Of a stretch of 64,000 nucleotides of DNA, positions 49,288-58,549 are shown one piece after another; the first letter of the stretch is position 1, and the number at the start of each line of letters is the position of its first letter. Under the pieces are notes generated by a model. The model saw only the letters and a list, made by a program, of their open reading frames with translations. It was not told the DNA's origin and did not search any database. Source of the DNA: Streptomyces chartreusis NRRL 3882. Lineage in GTDB: Bacteria > Actinomycetota > Actinomycetes > Streptomycetales > Streptomycetaceae. The stretch is taken from the NCBI RefSeq assembly GCF_900236475.1, contig NZ_LT963352.1:4753501-4817500 (forward strand), read 5' to 3'. A program made the translations under genes and the position numbers.

Positions 49288-51402
49288 ATGCGGTGGTTGG
49301 TGGGATGGAGCAGCACCGCCGCGGGAGCCGTCGCTGCCGGCTCGGCGGGGGCCACGGGTCCCGACGGCGAGACCCTGCACCCGGTGGGTTCCCAACTCCT
49401 GTGGGGCGACCCCGATCCGCTGTGGGCGGTCGGCGACTGGCGCCCCGACGAGGTGCGGGTCGTGAAGGCCGACGACCGGACACGCATCGCCGTCCTCGGC
49501 ATCTGCGGAGCCACCGACGAGCAGCTGCGCGTCGCGCTGTTCGCCGCACGCGGCGGGGCACTTCGGCATCTGACCGCCTGGCCGGGGAGCTACACCGCGA
49601 TCGTGCAGGTCGGCCGGAGGGTCACCGTCTGCGGAGACCTCGCGGGCGCACGGCCGGTCTTCTACACCCCCTGGGCCGGCGGCACGGCGTATGCGACGGC
49701 CGCGCTGCCGCTGGCGGACCTCATCGAGGCCAACCTCGACTTCGGGCACCTCGCCGCGCTGCTGGCCGCCCCTGACGTGCCCGCCGCGCTGCACGACTCC
49801 ACGCCGTACGACGGCGTGAAGCGCATTCCGCCGGGGCATGCACTGATCCTGCGCGCTGGGGCGCGCGAGATCGCCGGGTACGAGCCGGTCGCCTCGCTGG
49901 CGGTGGCGGCGCCCTCGGCCGATCCCGACAGCGCTGTCGACGCCGTGCGCGACGCGCTCGTGGAGGCCGTACGGACGCGGCTGTCCGCGCCGCGGCACGT
50001 CCCCGGGGCGGACATCGACCCCGGGCCCGTGCCCGGCATGGGGCCCGCGGAGCGGCGTGCCGCGCGCGGGATGCCGGTACCGGGGATCGGGGCGGACCTG
50101 TCCGGCGGGCCGGCCTCGGGGACGCTGGCGCTGCTGGCCGCGGGGCTGCCCGGCATGCCGGGCACGGTGCTGGGGCACGGCACCGGCGCGGGGGAGCGGC
50201 TGCTGGCGGTCACGTTCAACGACCTGGCCGTCGGAGGGCGGGAGGCCGAGCTGGAGCGGGCGGGCGCGCTGGCCGCGAACCCGCGTCTGCACCATGTCGT
50301 CGTGGCCGGTGGCGAGGAGACCCTCCCGTACGCCGACCTGGACGGTCCGCTGACGGACGAGCCGGGCGCGTCCCTGGTGGCGGCGGCCCGGCACCGGGCG
50401 CGGCTGGCAGCCGGCAGCGCGGACCACTTCACCGGCTACGGTGCGCGGCAGGTCCTGGACGCCCATCCCGCGCGCCTGGCCGATCTGCTGATGGACCGCA
50501 AGCGGCGCCACCTGGTGCGGCCCGTCGCCGCGCTGGCCAAGACGGACGGCTCGGTGCTGGTGCCCGCGCGCGTGTACGCGGCCGCGCGACGGCTGTCCCG
50601 TACGCCGTACCGGGCGGGGCTCGAATCCCTGGCCGAGCGCCTGCTCGACCACCGTACGGACGACGGCCAGGACGCGCCCGGGGGTGCGGTGGAGGCCTCG
50701 CTCGCCGCGCTGACCTGGGGGAGACCCGGGCCGGCGGCGCGCTGGCTGACCGGTGAGGCGCTCGCTGAAGTATCGGTTCGCCTTCAGGCGGCGACGCACC
50801 GGTCGGAGCTGGTGGGGCCGGGGCAGCGGCCGGGGGACTTCCGCGCGCGTGCGGCGCTGGCGCGGCACGCGGCGGACCTGCGGGTGCTGGAGCAGGCCGC
50901 GGAGATCCGCTTCCAGCGGCTGCACGCGCCGTTCCTCGACAACCAGGTCGTACGCGCGGCCCGGGCGCTGCCCGAGGCGTTGCGGGTGCGGCCGGGGGCG
51001 CGGGCGGCGATCCTGCGTACGGTGCTGGAAGGGGCCGGGGTCAGGGACCTGCCGCCCGGGTGGGGCGCCCCGACCCAGGCGACGGCGGCGGCCGCGGCGC
51101 GTACGGGGCTGAGGGTGGCGGCGGACTCCTTGGTCGCCCTGTTCGACACGCCGCTGCTGGCGGAGGCGGGCCTGGTCGAAGCCCGGGTGGTCCGCAAGGC
51201 CCTGCGCTCCGCGGCGGCCGGTGAGCCCCTCCCCCTGGACGGCCTCGCCGACCTCGTCTCCCTGGAACTGTGGCTCCGCCGTCTGCTGTCCCGCCGTGGC
51301 ACGTGCTGGACGGGCACACCGGCCCGCCAGCGCGCTGTACCGGCGGGGATCGCGCCGCAGCGGGGGGCGCTGGGGGCGGGGGCCGGGGTACGGCGCGTGT
51401 AG
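49288..51402 (+). CDS. Asparagine-synthetase-like protein (orphan)
   Basis: 704 residues. ATG 49288 follows GTGGAGG; the frame is open much further upstream. The N-terminal ~170 residues resemble the glutaminase fold (RVTVCGDLAGARPVFYTPWAGG, IPPGHALIL), but the second residue is Arg, not the catalytic Cys. The synthetase half has LSGGPASGTLALLA in place of SGGxDS and a C-terminal helical part RLHAPFLDNQVVRAARALPEALR. Such proteins include lasso-peptide cyclases; no precursor or protease is nearby. From memory, conserved at this place in Streptomyces. Function unknown. Confidence 0.85.
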   Translation: MRWLVGWSSTAAGAVAAGSAGATGPDGETLHPVGSQLLWGDPDPLWAVGDWRPDEVRVVKADDRTRIAVLGICGATDEQLRVALFAARGGALRHLTAWPGSYTAIVQVGRRVTVCGDLAGARPVFYTPWAGGTAYATAALPLADLIEANLDFGHLAALLAAPDVPAALHDSTPYDGVKRIPPGHALILRAGAREIAGYEPVASLAVAAPSADPDSAVDAVRDALVEAVRTRLSAPRHVPGADIDPGPVPGMGPAERRAARGMPVPGIGADLSGGPASGTLALLAAGLPGMPGTVLGHGTGAGERLLAVTFNDLAVGGREAELERAGALAANPRLHHVVVAGGEETLPYADLDGPLTDEPGASLVAAARHRARLAAGSADHFTGYGARQVLDAHPARLADLLMDRKRRHLVRPVAALAKTDGSVLVPARVYAAARRLSRTPYRAGLESLAERLLDHRTDDGQDAPGGAVEASLAALTWGRPGPAARWLTGEALAEVSVRLQAATHRSELVGPGQRPGDFRARAALARHAADLRVLEQAAEIRFQRLHAPFLDNQVVRAARALPEALRVRPGARAAILRTVLEGAGVRDLPPGWGAPTQATAAAAARTGLRVAADSLVALFDTPLLAEAGLVEARVVRKALRSAAAGEPLPLDGLADLVSLELWLRRLLSRRGTCWTGTPARQRAVPAGIAPQRGALGAGAGVRRV

Positions 51403-51466
51403 CGCCTGCGGCCGACTTGTGGGTGCGGGCCGCCCGAGCTGCGGGCAGTCGTGCCGCCGGGGCGAT

Positions 51467-51571
51467 GGGGCCCCCTGCTCGAGCGAAGCCGAGAGCTTGG
51501 GGGAGGGTGGGCGCAGCGGCACCCCGCTCCGCCGGGCTGCGGACCCACCCGGCCCCAGCCGCAGCGCCGAG
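51467..51571. repeat. Dispersed Streptomyces intergenic repeat, copy 2
   Basis: Contains CCCCCTGCTCGAGCGAAGCC followed by GAGAGCTTGGGGGAGG, an imperfect hairpin I recognise as very common between Streptomyces genes, and then 37 nt related to copy 1 at 45685. It occupies much of the gap before the AfsR-like gene and could act as a terminator for the gene upstream. Confidence 0.65.
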
Positions 51572-51685
51572 AATCCCGCAGCGCCGAGTTGGCCAACCCC
51601 GCCCCCGCAGATGCCGCGCCGCCTCCAGAAACACCCGGCCCCGAAAACCCCCGGCCCCACCACCACCCCGGGCGACAATGACCCG

Positions 51686-54600
51686 GTGCGGTACAGAATC
51701 CTGGGCGTCACCACGGCAGAGGACGAGCACGGCACCGCCATACCCGTCGGCGGCCCCCGCCTCCGCGCCCTGCTCACCGCCCTCGCCCTCCGCCCCTCCC
51801 GCGTCACGACGCCCCAAACGCTGATCGACGAGGTGTGGACGGACGACCCACCCCAGGACGCCCACGCCGCGCTCCAGGCCCTCATCGGCCGCCTCCGCCG
51901 CGCCCTCGGCAAGGACGCCGTGACCTCGGACACCGGCGGCTACCGCCTCACGGCCACGCCGGACGACATCGACCTCTTCGTCTTCGAACGGCTCGTCCAG
52001 CAGGGCACCGACGCCCTCGCCGCCGACACCCCCGCCCTGGCGGAACGCCATCTCGACGACGCCCTCGCCCTGTGGCGCGGGCCCGCCCTCGCCGACCTCC
52101 CCGACCGCACCGCCGCCGCCCGCCCGGAGGCCACGCGCCTGGAGGCGACCCGGGCCCGAGCCGAGGCCCGCCTACGGCTCGGCCGCGCGCCGGACGTCGT
52201 ACCGGAACTGCGGGAACTGACCTCCGTCCACCCGTACGACGAGCCGCTGCACGCCCTCCTCATCCGCGCCCTGCGCGACACCGGCCGCGAAGCCGACGCC
52301 CTCGCCGCCTACGAGTCCGCCCGCCGCGCCCTCGCGGAGGGCCTCGGCACCGACCCCGGCCCGCACCTGCGCGCCCTCCACGCCGACCTGCTCGCGTCGG
52401 CGGCGAGGAGCGAGACGCCAGCGCCCACCCCGCCCGAGCGCACCGGGAACATCCGTCCCCGACTGACCTCTTTCGTCGGCCGGGAACCCGAGATCGAAGC
52501 CATCCGTTCGGATGTGCACAGGGCCCGACTCGTCACCCTCACCGGACCGGGCGGCTCCGGCAAGACCCGTCTCGCCGAGGAAGCCGCCGCCGGGCTCCCG
52601 CAGGCGTGGCTGGCCGAGCTCGCCCCGCTCGACCGGCCGGAGGCGGTGCCGGGAGCGGTGGTCAGCGCGCTCGGTCTGCGTGAGACGGTGCTGATGACCA
52701 GCGAGCTGACGGCCATGCAGGACGACCCCGTCGCCCTGCTCGTGGAGTACTGCGCGCCGCGCAGCCAACTGCTCATCCTCGACAACTGCGAGCATGTCAT
52801 CGGCGCCGCCGCCCACCTCGCCGAGACCCTGCTGACCCGCTGCCCGGGGCTCACGATCCTCGCCACCAGCCGTGAACCCCTCGGCGTCCCCGGTGAACTG
52901 GTGCGCCCGGTCGAGCCCCTGCGGCCGGACCACGCCCGCCGGCTGTTCGCGGAGCGCGCCGCCGCCGTCCGTCCCGACGCGGGCGCCGTGCTCCGTGACG
53001 AGCGGGCGGTGGCGGAGATCTGCCGCCGCCTGGACGGGCTGCCGCTCGCCATCGAGCTGGCCGCGGCCCGGCTCCGGCTGCTCACGCCCCGGCAGATCGC
53101 CGACCGGCTCGACGACCGTTTCCGCCTCCTCACCTCCGGGAGCCGTACGGTCCTGCCCCGCCAGCAGACCCTGCGTGCCGTCGTCGACTGGTCGTGGGAC
53201 CTGCTCGACGAGGCCGAGCGGACCGTGCTGTGCGAGGTGTCCGTGTTCGCGGGCGGCTGGGACCTGGCGGCGGCGGAGGCCGTGTGCACGGGGCCCGCCG
53301 CCGAGCTGCTCGGGGCCCTCGTCGACAAGTCCCTCGTGGTCGCGGCACCGGTCGGGACGGGCGAACCGGATGACTCGGATGGTTCGGGCGGTTCGGACCG
53401 CCAGGGCCGCCAGGGCCGCCAGGACGGCTCGGACGGCTCGGGCGGCATGCGGTACCGGATGCTGGAGACCATCCACGAGTACGCCGTCGAGCGTGCCGCC
53501 GAGGCCCCGCAGCTGCGTGCCGCGGCCGAGCGGCGGCACCGGGAGTGGGTGCGCGCGCTGGTCGAGGAGGCCGAGCCGCTGCTGCGCTCCGCCGGGCAAC
53601 TGCCGTGGGTCTCCCGCCTGGAGACCGAGCTCGACAACATCCGCGCGGCCCTCGACCGGGCCCTCACGGCCGGGGACGAGCAGGAGGCCGGTGCTCTGGT
53701 CCTGGCCATGGGCTGGTTCTGGTGGCTGCGCAACTACCGGCACGAGGGCCTGGAGTGGCTGGACCGGATCCTGCGGCTGGGCGTGGAGAGGGACGCCGCC
53801 GCCGGGCTTGTGCCGTCCGGCGGCGAGCCGGACCTGCCCGATCCCGTGGACCACTTCCTCGCCGCGCCGGACGGGGAGGCGGGGCACCCGCTGCACGCCC
53901 TGCGGATGGATCTGCGCATGCTGCACGTCTTCTTCGTGACCGAAGCCGCGCTCACGGAGGCGTTCGTCAACGGGCAGCGGCCGTATGTGGGCCGGGTGTG
54001 GGCCTACTTCCAGGAAGGGGGCCCGAAGGCGGCCCGGTTCCCGGGGCTCGTCTGCCCGATCATCTCCTCCTACGTGGGCGACCGGAGCGACCTCCGGGCC
54101 GTCATGGACTCCGCCGTCGCCAACTGCCGTGCGCACGGCGGGGAGTGGGAGACCGCCGTCGCCCTGATGTTCCGTACGCACATGGTCGTCGACGGACCCG
54201 GCGACCTGGACGGCGTGGACGACGACCTCGCGGAGCTGCGGATCCTCAGCCGCCGCGCCGGTGACCGCTGGCTACGGGCACAGGTGTGCGGCGCGGCCGG
54301 CGAGGCGGCCATGGCACGCAGCCGTTTCGAGGAGGCCAAGGGAGAGTACGAGGAGGCGCTGCGGCTCGCCTACGAGGTGGGCGCGTACGCCGAGTCGCCG
54401 TTCCTCCTCGCCCGGCTCGCCGAGATCGCCTACCGCGCGGGAGACCGCCCGGCCGCGCTCGCGGGGCTGGACGAGGCGACCGCCGCCGCCGACCGGTACG
54501 GCGTGGCGGACTCCAGGGCGTTCGTCCTGCTGCTGCGGGCCCAGATGGCGTCCGAGGAGGGGCACACCGCCCGGGCGCGCGCGCTCTGCGAGGCGGCGCG

Positions 54601-55054
54601 TGCGGACGCCGGGCGCGGCACACCGCCGCCCCAGTTCGTGGTGATGATCGATCTGGTGGACGCCATGGTCACGGCGAGCGAGTCCGGCCCGGGGCCCGCA
54701 CTGGACAAGCTGACCGGAGCGCTTCGCGAGGCCGTGGACAAGCGGTGCTCCGACGCGATCCGGGCCACGGTCGTGGACAGCGCGGCAGGACTGCTGGCCG
54801 ACCTCGGCGACTTCCCGCGCGCGGCACGGCTGCTCGGCGCGGGTGACCACTGGCGGGGCGGACGTCCCCGCCCCATGCCGGAGTACGCCCAGGCGGAACG
54901 GACCGGGGCAGCAGTTCGCGCCGCCCTGGGCCCCGCCCGGTGCGAGTCGGAGCGCGCCCGGGGCACGGCCCTGACGGCGGACGACGTCCTGCGCGAGCTG
55001 GAGGAGGCGCGGAGTTCGTACGCCACCGGGCCGGAAGCCGCTAACCGCAGGTGA
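51686..55054 (+). CDS. AfsR/SARP-type regulator with NB-ARC and TPR regions
   Basis: 1122 residues from GTG 51686. OmpR-like DNA-binding domain (1-90), BTAD (95-240), then a P-loop ATPase with GPGGSGKT at 287-294 and LLILDNCEHV as Walker B, and a long TPR-like end. A Gly/Asp/Ser/Gln linker lies near 565-590. Such proteins act as NTP-driven switches for antibiotic genes. No ribosome site; GACAAT is 6 nt before the GTG. Its 3' end overlaps the convergent sigma gene by 14 nt. Confidence 0.92.
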   Translation: MRYRILGVTTAEDEHGTAIPVGGPRLRALLTALALRPSRVTTPQTLIDEVWTDDPPQDAHAALQALIGRLRRALGKDAVTSDTGGYRLTATPDDIDLFVFERLVQQGTDALAADTPALAERHLDDALALWRGPALADLPDRTAAARPEATRLEATRARAEARLRLGRAPDVVPELRELTSVHPYDEPLHALLIRALRDTGREADALAAYESARRALAEGLGTDPGPHLRALHADLLASAARSETPAPTPPERTGNIRPRLTSFVGREPEIEAIRSDVHRARLVTLTGPGGSGKTRLAEEAAAGLPQAWLAELAPLDRPEAVPGAVVSALGLRETVLMTSELTAMQDDPVALLVEYCAPRSQLLILDNCEHVIGAAAHLAETLLTRCPGLTILATSREPLGVPGELVRPVEPLRPDHARRLFAERAAAVRPDAGAVLRDERAVAEICRRLDGLPLAIELAAARLRLLTPRQIADRLDDRFRLLTSGSRTVLPRQQTLRAVVDWSWDLLDEAERTVLCEVSVFAGGWDLAAAEAVCTGPAAELLGALVDKSLVVAAPVGTGEPDDSDGSGGSDRQGRQGRQDGSDGSGGMRYRMLETIHEYAVERAAEAPQLRAAAERRHREWVRALVEEAEPLLRSAGQLPWVSRLETELDNIRAALDRALTAGDEQEAGALVLAMGWFWWLRNYRHEGLEWLDRILRLGVERDAAAGLVPSGGEPDLPDPVDHFLAAPDGEAGHPLHALRMDLRMLHVFFVTEAALTEAFVNGQRPYVGRVWAYFQEGGPKAARFPGLVCPIISSYVGDRSDLRAVMDSAVANCRAHGGEWETAVALMFRTHMVVDGPGDLDGVDDDLAELRILSRRAGDRWLRAQVCGAAGEAAMARSRFEEAKGEYEEALRLAYEVGAYAESPFLLARLAEIAYRAGDRPAALAGLDEATAAADRYGVADSRAFVLLLRAQMASEEGHTARARALCEAARADAGRGTPPPQFVVMIDLVDAMVTASESGPGPALDKLTGALREAVDKRCSDAIRATVVDSAAGLLADLGDFPRAARLLGAGDHWRGGRPRPMPEYAQAERTGAAVRAALGPARCESERARGTALTADDVLRELEEARSSYATGPEAANRR

Positions 55055-57032
55055 ACTTGGACTCCGCCCAGTCCGCCAGGGCCAGGTCGTCGAGGGCGCC
55101 GTGCGGTTCCACCACGAGCCGTACGGTGCCGCGGCCGGTGAGGTTCACCTGGACGGGCACCGCCGGGTCACCGCCCTCCACCAGCCCGGACCGCCACAGC
55201 CGGACCCCGTCGGCGTAGACGGAGAAGTACACCTTGCCGAGCTTCAGCGCCATGTCGTCCACCCCGACGAGCGCCTGGTACGAGGAGCAGGAGCGGTTGA
55301 GGTCGATGGTGACGGAGGAGCGGCCGTGCACGGTGACCCCGTGCGTGTACCGCCTGCCGCCGGCCGACAGGCCGGACCGCTGCCAGACCCAGCTGCTCGC
55401 GCCGATCCGCATCTCGGGCGCGGTGCCGTCGCCGCTGATGTCGTACGACAGTTCACTCCACTGGTAGACGGTCGGGGCGGGCGGCCTCTCGGTCGGTGTC
55501 GGTGTCGGTGTGGGCGCGGGCGCCGGGGGCGGTGTCGGCCTCGGGGCCCCGGGCGGCGGGGTGGGCGTCGGTGTCGGGGCCGGGGACGGTGTGGACGACG
55601 GGCTGGTCCTGGAGGTCGGTGTCGGCGCGGGCGTCTCGGCGCGCGCGGGCACGATCGCCGGTGGCCGCGGTCCGGGTTCCCGCTCCGAGGGAGAGGATGG
55701 AGAGGACGTGGGGTCGGCGGGCCGGACCACCGGCGAAGACGGAGTGGGAGCCGGTCTCGCCTCGTCCTTCTGCTGCTTCTCGTTGCCGGCCAGCACCAGC
55801 ACCACCGCGGCCACGACGCCCACGGCCACCACGCCTGCCGCGATGCCGGCCTTCACCGGCGCGCCCACCCCTTCGGAGACCGCCGCGCCACCTCCCGCCC
55901 CACCGGACGAGCCGCCCCCCGCGGCCCCACCGGCCGAACCGGCACTCGCCGCCGTCCCGCCCGACGAGCCCCCGCCCGCCACCGCAGCCGCGCCCGCGGC
56001 CCCGGCCGCCCCCGTGCCTCCGGCGATGAGCCCGGCCGCCTTGGCGTACCCGGCGGCACCGAACCAGCCGATGACCGCAAGCGGCACCACGGCGGGGATA
56101 CCGCCGGCGACCTCCTCGATCTGCGTCGCCGCCAGCCGGCACTTCACGCACTCCTCCAGGTGCTTGCGCAGCCCCCGCTCGGCACGCGTGCGCAGCCGGC
56201 CGCGGGCGTACGTGCCGAGCTGGTCGGCGTAGCGCGCGCATTCCTCGTCGGCGGTGAGCGTGGCGCTGACGTGGGCCTGGAGGTAGGCCTGCTTGAGGCC
56301 CTCGCGGGCCCGGCTGGCGAGCACGCGCGTGCCGTTGGCGTCCAGCCCGAAGAGCGTGGCGACCTCGCTGGGCGACTCGTCCTCGACCTCCGTGTGCCAC
56401 AGCACGGCCTGCCACCGCTCCGGCAGCGACCGGAACGCCCGCATGGCCATGGACCGCTCGGCCTCGTGCATCGCCCGCACGTCCGCGCCCTGGTCGAGAG
56501 TGTCGTCGTCGGACACGTAGGAGCCACGTGCGGACTGGGCGGCGAACACCGCGAAGTCGTCGACGAGTTGCTCGCGCCGCGCCGACCGCGTCCAGGAGGC
56601 GGCGACGCGCCGGACGGAGGTGAGCAGGTAGGCGCGCACGGCGTGCTCGGGGCCGGAGCCGCCGCGTACCGCCTGGAGCATGCGGGCGAAGACCTCGGCG
56701 GTCAGGTCGTCCGCCGTGTGGGCGTCACGGCAGCAGGTCCGGGCGTACCGGCGCACGGCCTGCGCGTGGCGCCGGAACAGCTCCTCGTACGCCGTGTCGT
56801 CGCCCGAGCGCATCCGGTCGATGAGATCGGCGTCGGAGGGCGGCAGTTCGCGCGGCGACGGCACGACGCTGTCCTCATGCCATGCGCGCTGTGGCGGGAC
56901 CGAGCCGTCGACGGGATGCCCGCCCGGCGGTACGCCCGCGCGTCCGCCCTGGCTGGGCACCTGCGGCGGGACCGGGCCGCCGGCCGTGGCGTCCCCGCTG
57001 CCGCTCGACTCGTCCCGCCCGTCAACGCTCAT
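55041..57032 (-). CDS. ECF sigma factor fused to zinc finger, membrane segments and NPCBM-like domain
   Basis: 663 residues from ATG 57032. Sigma region 2 is at about 75-150 and region 4 at 195-250. A zinc-finger anti-sigma-like segment has C265, H291, C295 and C298. Hydrophobic stretches lie at about 312-350 and 394-416, then a Pro/Thr/Ser linker (425-535). The last 125 residues (SELSYDISGDG...GVTVHGRSSVTIDLNRSCSSYQALVGVDD) resemble an NPCBM carbohydrate-binding domain. So one chain may sense cell-wall sugar outside and carry the sigma factor inside. Confidence 0.9.
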   Translation of the reverse strand: MSVDGRDESSGSGDATAGGPVPPQVPSQGGRAGVPPGGHPVDGSVPPQRAWHEDSVVPSPRELPPSDADLIDRMRSGDDTAYEELFRRHAQAVRRYARTCCRDAHTADDLTAEVFARMLQAVRGGSGPEHAVRAYLLTSVRRVAASWTRSARREQLVDDFAVFAAQSARGSYVSDDDTLDQGADVRAMHEAERSMAMRAFRSLPERWQAVLWHTEVEDESPSEVATLFGLDANGTRVLASRAREGLKQAYLQAHVSATLTADEECARYADQLGTYARGRLRTRAERGLRKHLEECVKCRLAATQIEEVAGGIPAVVPLAVIGWFGAAGYAKAAGLIAGGTGAAGAAGAAAVAGGGSSGGTAASAGSAGGAAGGGSSGGAGGGAAVSEGVGAPVKAGIAAGVVAVGVVAAVVLVLAGNEKQQKDEARPAPTPSSPVVRPADPTSSPSSPSEREPGPRPPAIVPARAETPAPTPTSRTSPSSTPSPAPTPTPTPPPGAPRPTPPPAPAPTPTPTPTERPPAPTVYQWSELSYDISGDGTAPEMRIGASSWVWQRSGLSAGGRRYTHGVTVHGRSSVTIDLNRSCSSYQALVGVDDMALKLGKVYFSVYADGVRLWRSGLVEGGDPAVPVQVNLTGRGTVRLVVEPHGALDDLALADWAESKFTCG

Positions 57033-57393
57033 CGCGGAAAGCCCCCGCCAGCCGGCCAACACGTCCAGACCACCGGGTCAGAGTGCCATATTGGCTTTTG
57101 GTCAGACCCTCGTTGTCCGGACCATCACTCATCCGTGGGGATTTACCGCACGCCAGTACTAGGCATCACTCATTCGGGGAATGATTCCCTGTCGCCGTGC
57201 TCGGAAGCCGAGCGGACCGATCCGGCGGCCGACCGTGACCACCGAGGCCGACCGGTCCGATCGACCGGGACCAGTCGACCGGCAGCCGATCAACCCAGTC
57301 GACCAGCCCAGCCGACCGGCAGCCGACCGCACCGGCCGATCGCTCCGCCCGTTCCGGCCGCCCGTTCCGGCAGCCCGCCCGAGCCGCTGCGGC
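57033..57393. other. Intergenic region with imperfect short repeats
   Basis: 361 nt between two minus-strand genes. 57260-57345 repeats variants of AGTCGACC and ACCGGCAGCCGA. No gene seen. It includes the sigma gene's promoter and probably the end of the TetR transcript. Confidence 0.4.
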
Positions 57394-58173
57394 TCACGCC
57401 GGCCGTGACCGCAGCCCCTCCAGCAGGATGTCCAGCAGGCGGGCCGACGCGGCCGCCTGCTGCGCCGCGTCCGGCAGCGAGGGCGCGGCCGTCGCGATCA
57501 CCAGCAGGACGTCCGACACCGACACGTCCGCGCGCAGCTCACCCGCCGCACGCGCCCGCTCCACGAGCTGACCCACGACCTCGAGCAGGGCCGAGGCCCC
57601 GGCGTCGTCCTCCGCCGCGACCGCCGCTGCCGGCACCGAGGCGACCGCCACCGGCTCCTCCGGCACCAGCCGCAGCTCCGCCGGGCCCGGCTGCGTCCGC
57701 TGCTGCGGCACGCGCGCCTGACCGGCACGGTCATCCTCGACCGAGACCCGCAGTACCTGCGGCGGCAGCAGCCGCCCGGCGCCGGAGGCCACCGACGTAC
57801 GCAGGAAGCGCGACAGCGCCGACCACGGCTCGTCCTCCTGCCCGAGCGCCGCACGCGCCTGGTCGGTCAGCCGGGAGGTCTCCTCCTCGGCTATCCGCCG
57901 CACCAGGACGTCCTTGCTCGGGAACCGCCGGTACACCGTGCCCACGCCGACCCGCGCGCGTCGCGCCACGTCCTCCATCGGCGCGCCGTACCCCAGCTCG
58001 CCGAACACCTCGCGCGCCGCCCGCAGCACATGTTCCAGATTGCGCTGTGCGTCCACGCGCAGCGGCGTCGTCCGCGCTCCGTTCCCGCGTCCGTTGCCCG
58101 CCGTCGCGCTCATCGTCGCGCCACCCGCCGCGACAGCGGACGCGGACGACCAATGAGAGTCCTGAACATGCAT
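57394..58173 (-). CDS. atrA: AtrA-like TetR-family global regulator
   Basis: 259 residues. ATG 58173 has GGGGGA 6 nt upstream; ATG 58179 is an alternative. The start MHVQDSHWSSASAVAAGGATMSA and TetR HTH (VFGELGYGAPMEDVARRARVGVGTVYRRFPSKDVLVRRI) match, from memory, AtrA of S. coelicolor, which activates actII-ORF4 and nutrient genes. Its divergent neighbour is a type II NADH dehydrogenase, as in S. coelicolor. Confidence 0.85.
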   Translation of the reverse strand: MHVQDSHWSSASAVAAGGATMSATAGNGRGNGARTTPLRVDAQRNLEHVLRAAREVFGELGYGAPMEDVARRARVGVGTVYRRFPSKDVLVRRIAEEETSRLTDQARAALGQEDEPWSALSRFLRTSVASGAGRLLPPQVLRVSVEDDRAGQARVPQQRTQPGPAELRLVPEEPVAVASVPAAAVAAEDDAGASALLEVVGQLVERARAAGELRADVSVSDVLLVIATAAPSLPDAAQQAAASARLLDILLEGLRSRPA

Positions 58174-58549
58174 TCGCATTCCCCCGGTAATGACGTCTCC
58201 CCCCGGAGACACTCCCCGCCATTCGATGCCGGGACGGAGGAACAGGCCCGGGTCCCCGGACCCGCCCGTCGCGGACCCAGCGAGCGCATCCCCCTACACC
58301 CCGTCGACACACGAACATAGTTGAGAGGGAGTCAATTCAGAAGGGGGAGGTTCCGCACGGAGCGCCCACCGATCGGAGTACGGGTCGCATACGTCCCGAA
58401 TGTGCCCCCGACCGCCCCTCGCACCACCCCTGCTGACCTGCGGGTATTCACCACAGCTCACCTTTCCGGCCAACTCCGCGCGCTCTCCCGCTCCGGTCAC
58501 ACAATTCGTCGAGGCTGTGGACAAACGCAAGCGCCGGGTGCGTCATGGG
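58174..58549. other. Divergent promoter region atrA-ndh
   Basis: 376 nt with no credible gene. AtrA may regulate both sides. I could not pick a convincing AtrA box by eye. Confidence 0.4.

Noticed and set aside
48462..51402. Lasso-peptide gene cluster
   Set aside because: Only the synthetase-like gene is present; no precursor, RRE/B1 protein, protease or exporter is adjacent.
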